Assembly (NCBI RefSeq): GCF_900128945.1
Contig: NZ_FQUD01000002.1
Location: forward strand, 834,371-898,370
Direction: 5' to 3'
Length of the DNA stretch: 64,000 nucleotides
Source: Chryseobacterium sp. OV279
GTDB taxonomy: Bacteria; Bacteroidota; Bacteroidia; Flavobacteriales; Weeksellaceae
Shown: piece after piece, positions 60,448-64,000 of the stretch
How positions within the stretch are numbered: position 1 is the stretch's first letter
How the letters are laid out: the number at the start of each line of letters is the position of its first letter
The notes under the pieces: generated by a model
What the model was told of the DNA's origin: nothing
Databases searched by the model: none
The model's input: the letters and a program-made list of their open reading frames with translations, nothing else
Position numbers and translations under genes: made by a program

Positions 60448-61262
60448 AAAAAACTTTATTACTGACAGCATTCTTATGCTCCTCATTCAGCCTTTACGCA
60501 CAGGACAAAAAAACAGCCGAAGAATGCTTCAAAAAAGCAGACTATAAATGCGCTGAAGAACAATACACCAAACTGGCAGAGAAAGAGCAGATTCAGAAAT
60601 ATCAGTCTGAATATTACAACAGTCTGGGGACAGCCCAAAGAAGACTGGGAAAAACTACACTGGCTTTGAGGTCGTATGATTCAGCTTTAAAGGCTAATCC
60701 TTTGTCGGCTCCGGTGTATGCCAATCTCGCTTCATTAAACAGCCAGAAGGGAAATAAAGCCAAAGCACTGGAATACATTGCAAAAGGTCTCACCATCGAT
60801 GCTGAGAATCCTGAATTTTATCTTACCCGTTCCAAAATTTATGACAGCCAGGGAAAAAAAGATCTTGCTTTAAATGATCTGAAGCAAATTTTAACCTTTG
60901 CTCCCGATAATATTTACGCCAAAACAGGACTGGCTAATCTGAAGAAAAATAACGGCGATCTGGACGGTGCTTTAAAAGATTACAATCAGCTGATCTCTGA
61001 AAAACCGGAATCACTTCTCTACAACGGAAGGGCAGATGTTTATTTCAAAATGAAAAAGTCTAAAGAAGCCCTTACGGATGTGAATAAAGCCATTTCCATT
61101 GATCCGAAATTTGCTCATTCTTACGTAACCAAAGCATTGATTTTATTCGATACGGCAAAACCTAAAGAAGCCTGTGAAAACCTTGACCGTGCCGTCAATT
61201 TAGGCTATGAAAAGGCTATTTTAGCAGATTATTATATGAAGTGTGTTGCAAAACCAAAATAA
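60444..61262 (+). CDS. Secreted TPR-repeat protein
   Basis: 272 residues. It has a signal peptide (MKKTLLLTAFLCSSFSLYAQ) and about six TPR-like helix pairs (for example YYNSLGTAQRRLGKTTLALRSYDSALKANP). It starts within the stop codon of the PAP2 gene (ATGA overlap), so the two are translationally coupled. It probably acts as a periplasmic or outer-membrane scaffold. The partner is unknown. Confidence 0.9.
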   Translation: MKKTLLLTAFLCSSFSLYAQDKKTAEECFKKADYKCAEEQYTKLAEKEQIQKYQSEYYNSLGTAQRRLGKTTLALRSYDSALKANPLSAPVYANLASLNSQKGNKAKALEYIAKGLTIDAENPEFYLTRSKIYDSQGKKDLALNDLKQILTFAPDNIYAKTGLANLKKNNGDLDGALKDYNQLISEKPESLLYNGRADVYFKMKKSKEALTDVNKAISIDPKFAHSYVTKALILFDTAKPKEACENLDRAVNLGYEKAILADYYMKCVAKPK

Positions 61263-61308
61263 ATTAATAGTTCCTACTATTTTTAAACCCATTAAGAAAG
61301 ATATATAG

Positions 61309-61764
61309 ATGTTGAATATTGTTCTTGTAGAACCCGAAATACCCAACAATACAGGTAACATAGGACGATTATGTGTAGGGACAGAAAGTAAATTACACCT
61401 GGTTCATCCATTTGGATTTGTCATCAATGATAAAAACCTGAAACGGTCCGGTTTGGATTATTGGGTGCATCTTGATGTTTCAGAATATGCCAATGTGGAG
61501 GAATGGATCAATAGTATTCCGGACCCTTCCCGTGTTTTCTTAATGAGTTCACATGCTGAAAAATCCTATCTGGAAAATGAATTTCAGGATGGTGATTGGC
61601 TGGTGTTCGGTAAGGAAAGTGTAGGTTTGAGTAAAGACGTTCTGGATAGTTTTGAGAATCATCTTACCATACCGATGTCAAAACTGATCCGAAGCTTTAA
61701 TATTGCCAATTCCGTTGCTTTTGTAATTGGTGAAGCAAAAAGGCAGATTGGTTTAAAATTTTAA
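61309..61764 (+). CDS. trmL: tRNA (cytidine(34)-2'-O)-methyltransferase
   Basis: 151 residues. It is a SPOUT-fold methyltransferase that modifies the wobble base of some tRNA-Leu. The N-terminal VEPEIPNNTGNIGRLC and the C-terminal knot IPMSKLIRSFNIANSVAFVIGEAKRQIG are diagnostic. It is last of the tatA-PAP2-TPR-trmL gene run. Confidence 0.95.
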   Translation: MLNIVLVEPEIPNNTGNIGRLCVGTESKLHLVHPFGFVINDKNLKRSGLDYWVHLDVSEYANVEEWINSIPDPSRVFLMSSHAEKSYLENEFQDGDWLVFGKESVGLSKDVLDSFENHLTIPMSKLIRSFNIANSVAFVIGEAKRQIGLKF

Positions 61765-62413
61765 ATATCCATTCTGAAACCCAGAAAAGTTTTAATCATT
61801 ATGATAAGGCTTTTCCTGCAGGATCTCTTTAAAAATAAATTTATTGAGATTTAAAATATCTTTAGCCAAAATTCATGTATTAAACTTTTCGAGTTTAGTA
61901 TAATTACTTCCTATCATAAATAAACAACATATTGAGAGAAAAACACTTCGATCTCTTTCTGTTTTTTGAATTGATCAATTAGGACTTTAGTCTTTGTGAT
62001 TAGCTCGTATTTTCAATAAACGAAAATAATTTTGATATCTTTTGTTATAAATATTCGTCCTATTTCGATACATTTTCAAATCCTTTTCCTTTACAATCTC
62101 TATCAGAATTTATGGAGTTGAACTCTATTAAAGCGATAGGGATAGTTAATGATGAATCAAATATTTTAGTTTGAAAAATTAAATTGTAAAATTTTCAAAT
62201 TCAGATATTTTAGTCACTTCTTTAAGAATTAATTTGTAGTTTAGCTCAAAACTATGTGTAATTTATATATTAATAATCAAAATTTCATTTTTTTTAATAA
62301 TTTGAGTAATTTTTATACTGCACTACAGATATTATTTTTATTTTAAATCACTAAACAACTAGAAGTATGATGCCTGACTAAATTTTAATACAACCAATAT
62401 ATACTAAAAACTA
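61765..62413. other. AT-rich gap without recognisable features
   Basis: No gene, repeat family or clear promoter is recognised in these 649 bases. It is markedly AT-rich compared with the rest of the window and contains only short frames. It marks the change from the housekeeping operon to the accessory-looking genes at the right end. Confidence 0.55.
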
Positions 62414-62989
62414 ATGATGACACATGAAAAACTAATTAAATTACTAAAGAATTATGGAGAAATTTCCAAGGAAGACGAAATTGACATAGCAGCTAAATTT
62501 ATATTTCAAAAAACTAAGAAAAAAGAAATATTAGTGGGACAAAACTCTTCGTGTAATAAACTTTTCTTTGTAATAGAAGGATTTATAAGGGCATATTCCA
62601 TTAATGACAAAGGAAACGAGGTTACCAGAATGATAGCCTGGGAGGGTAACTTTTTAACTGATATTGTTGGATTCAGGGATCAGAATATCAATCAGGAAAT
62701 AATCGAAAGTCTTACAGATTCATTTTTGCTATTCATTACAAAGAATAATTTTGATTCACTGTTAAATTCATCTGAAAATTTTAAAAAGATTTATATCAAA
62801 GTGCTTGAAGAATATAGTAATATGCATATGAAAAAACTTCAGCTCATCAATATTGTTGATATTTCCCTTAAAATGAAATACTTTAAGGAACATTTTCCTG
62901 ATCTGGTATTTAAATTAAATGATAAAATTTTAGCTTCTTTTCTGTCAATTTCCAGAGAAACTTTAGTGAGGCATAAAAAAATTTGGTGA
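62414..62989 (+). CDS. Crp/Fnr-family transcriptional regulator
   Basis: 191 residues. The cyclic-nucleotide-like sensing domain spans about 20-120 (NKLFFVIEGFIRAYSINDKGNEVTRMIAWEG). A short C-terminal helix-turn-helix follows (ILASFLSISRETLVRHKKIW), and the chain stops right after the recognition helix. It has no FeS cysteines of the Fnr type. It stands alone in an AT-rich region with secreted small proteins downstream. The effector is unknown. Confidence 0.88.
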   Translation: MMTHEKLIKLLKNYGEISKEDEIDIAAKFIFQKTKKKEILVGQNSSCNKLFFVIEGFIRAYSINDKGNEVTRMIAWEGNFLTDIVGFRDQNINQEIIESLTDSFLLFITKNNFDSLLNSSENFKKIYIKVLEEYSNMHMKKLQLINIVDISLKMKYFKEHFPDLVFKLNDKILASFLSISRETLVRHKKIW

Positions 62990-63206
62990 TGAATTCAATA
63001 AAGTGTGATTTAAATCATACTTTATTTGATATTTGTTAAATATGTTTGTGTCGTTATAATATCCATTATTAGTACTAATTGTGATTCTCGGGTTTTCTTT
63101 TGAACCTTTAAAAAAATCAACAGATAGTGAGATTATGCGAACACGATAAAATTTGTATAGGGTCATTTTAACGTTCAAGACCAAAGGAACAAAAAATTAA
63201 TATGTC

Positions 63207-63494
63207 ATGAAAAAAATAATCTTTTTAAGCGCAGGTGTTTTATCACTTATGTTAATGTCTTTTACAGGCGACAAAGAAAAAGTAATTGAAAGTGATGGAA
63301 AAACAATTTTAATTAAAGACACCAGTAAAATCTCTGAAGCTGATTTGAAAAAACTAGGAGAATTAGTGGTTGGATGGACATTCTGTGATACACAGGGTAT
63401 AAGCAATGAATGCAAAACCAAATCTTTAAACCACCCTGATGTGCCCGTACAACAAGCACAATTGCAAAAAATAATTGACAAATATAACAGATAG
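63207..63494 (+). CDS. Small secreted protein of unknown function
   Basis: 95 residues with a signal peptide (MKKIIFLSAGVLSLMLMSFTG). The mature 74 residues have two Cys (GWTFCDTQGISNEC) and mostly charged residues. No family is recognised. It has its own terminator just downstream and sits alone between the Crp-type regulator and a partial membrane-associated gene. Confidence 0.72.
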   Translation: MKKIIFLSAGVLSLMLMSFTGDKEKVIESDGKTILIKDTSKISEADLKKLGELVVGWTFCDTQGISNECKTKSLNHPDVPVQQAQLQKIIDKYNR

Positions 63495-63515
63495 TTCAAG
63501 ATTTGTAAGATATGT

Positions 63516-63551
63516 AAGTTCCTTGCATTTTTATGTGAGGAACTTTTTTTA
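63516..63551 (+). terminator. Terminator after the small secreted protein gene
   Basis: AAGTTCCT (63516-63523) pairs with AGGAACTT (63538-63545), followed by T-rich sequence. Confidence 0.85.
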
Positions 63552-63562
63552 CAACTGATAAA

Positions 63563-64000
63563 ATGAAATATATTAACATAACCATATTTGTGATAATCAT
63601 TACAAAATTGATCATAAACGGGATTAGCTCAACCACTGAAGGCTTTTGTACATTTTATGATTATGAAAGAAATGAGGCAACAAAAAAAATAGCAGATGTC
63701 AATGATATAGGCCATTATTTTTGGTATTACACAGGCTTTAACACCGGGTATGGTTTCTTTGCACCCAATGTTTCCAGTGATTTCATTATTCTTACAAAAT
63801 ATAATGAAGGATCTTTTGTAAGTTCTGGTTTCTTACAGACCAGAGAAGGGAAATTAAGATTTCTAAATGCAAACGGTATTTTTTTAGAGAATATCAAAAA
63901 TGGATGGTCTCCAAAAAATAAGGAAAAAATAAGCTACAATAAAGCAGTACTGAAACAAATAAATGCATCATTTAGAAAAAAACATAATATAAATGATTGT
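63563..64000 (+). CDS. Partial ORF, cut by the window end; membrane-anchored or secreted
   Basis: ATG at 63563 opens a frame of at least 146 codons with no stop before the window end. The N-terminus (MKYINITIFVIIITKLIING) is a hydrophobic segment, then an aromatic- and Asn-rich region (GHYFWYYTGFNTGYGFFAPN). It starts 68 bp after the small secreted protein's stop. The family is not recognised and the C-terminus is outside the window. Confidence 0.75.
   Translation, partial: MKYINITIFVIIITKLIINGISSTTEGFCTFYDYERNEATKKIADVNDIGHYFWYYTGFNTGYGFFAPNVSSDFIILTKYNEGSFVSSGFLQTREGKLRFLNANGIFLENIKNGWSPKNKEKISYNKAVLKQINASFRKKHNINDC

Noticed and set aside
1..64000. tRNA or rRNA genes and insertion sequences
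   Set aside because: None was recognised: no tRNA cloverleaf signatures ending in CCA context, no rRNA-like sequence and no transposase frames.

Overview
The window looks like chromosomal DNA of a Chryseobacterium-type member of the Flavobacteriia (Bacteroidota). This rests on the low GC content, Bacteroidota -7 boxes (TAnnTTTG) in front of many genes, weak or absent Shine-Dalgarno sequences, two secreted enzymes with type IX secretion C-terminal domains, an unpaired TonB-dependent outer-membrane receptor, and a short Cys-rich leader-type peptide gene of a kind common in that genus. The genus call is an inference. No rRNA, tRNA, insertion sequence, prophage or CRISPR array was seen.

Layout. 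1-2.3 kb: an HxlR regulator with a palindrome at its start, then pirin and an NAD(P)H:FMN/quinone reductase, followed by a tiny independent transcription unit with a 24-codon reading frame. 2.4-8.9 kb: purine synthesis genes purM, purN, purH, purD and guaA. 9.2-21.5 kb: accessory and housekeeping genes, including a tandem retropepsin-like lipoprotein, a GNAT-nitrilase fusion, an esterase with its AraC regulator, a Cys-Pro-rich small peptide, a cold-shock protein, a UbiB-like kinase, a DEAD-box helicase with a DEFD motif, and a GDSL hydrolase. 21.8-29.7 kb: an iron alcohol dehydrogenase, a divergent HxlR/lipoamide dehydrogenase pair, a serine hydrolase and small envelope proteins. 29.8-38 kb: PEP carboxylase, a 200-bp tandem triplication, a secreted subtilase, and a sugar-nucleotide operon (DegT aminotransferase, galE, cytidylyltransferase). 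38-44 kb: a TonB receptor, mltG-dapF (peptidoglycan), and pnuC coupled to a GFR-repeat lipoprotein. 44-54 kb: an amino-acid permease, hemN, a PQQ-type dehydrogenase and a fused secDF. 54.5-57.9 kb: MFS pump, AraC regulator, barrel-like protein, DoxX. 59.5-61.8 kb: tatA, PAP2, TPR protein, trmL. 61.8-64 kb: an AT-rich end with a Crp/Fnr regulator and orphan secreted or membrane proteins.

The most unusual signal is between the genes. Many intergenic gaps hold degenerate arrays with an exact 7-base period (AGAYnnn on one strand, TCTnnnn on the other), plus 8-base-period relatives, 105-bp paired palindromes (three copies, one inverted), double-hairpin elements, and GC-hairpin elements with a GGCTTTAGCC tail. 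They recur in modular combinations and make up much of the non-coding DNA. No genes that would mobilise them are visible here.

Starts were moved downstream where a longer frame began with TTG/GTG or ran through a repeat or a promoter (purH, lpdA, ppc, dapF, pnuC and others). All functional calls come from reading motifs by eye; no database search was run.
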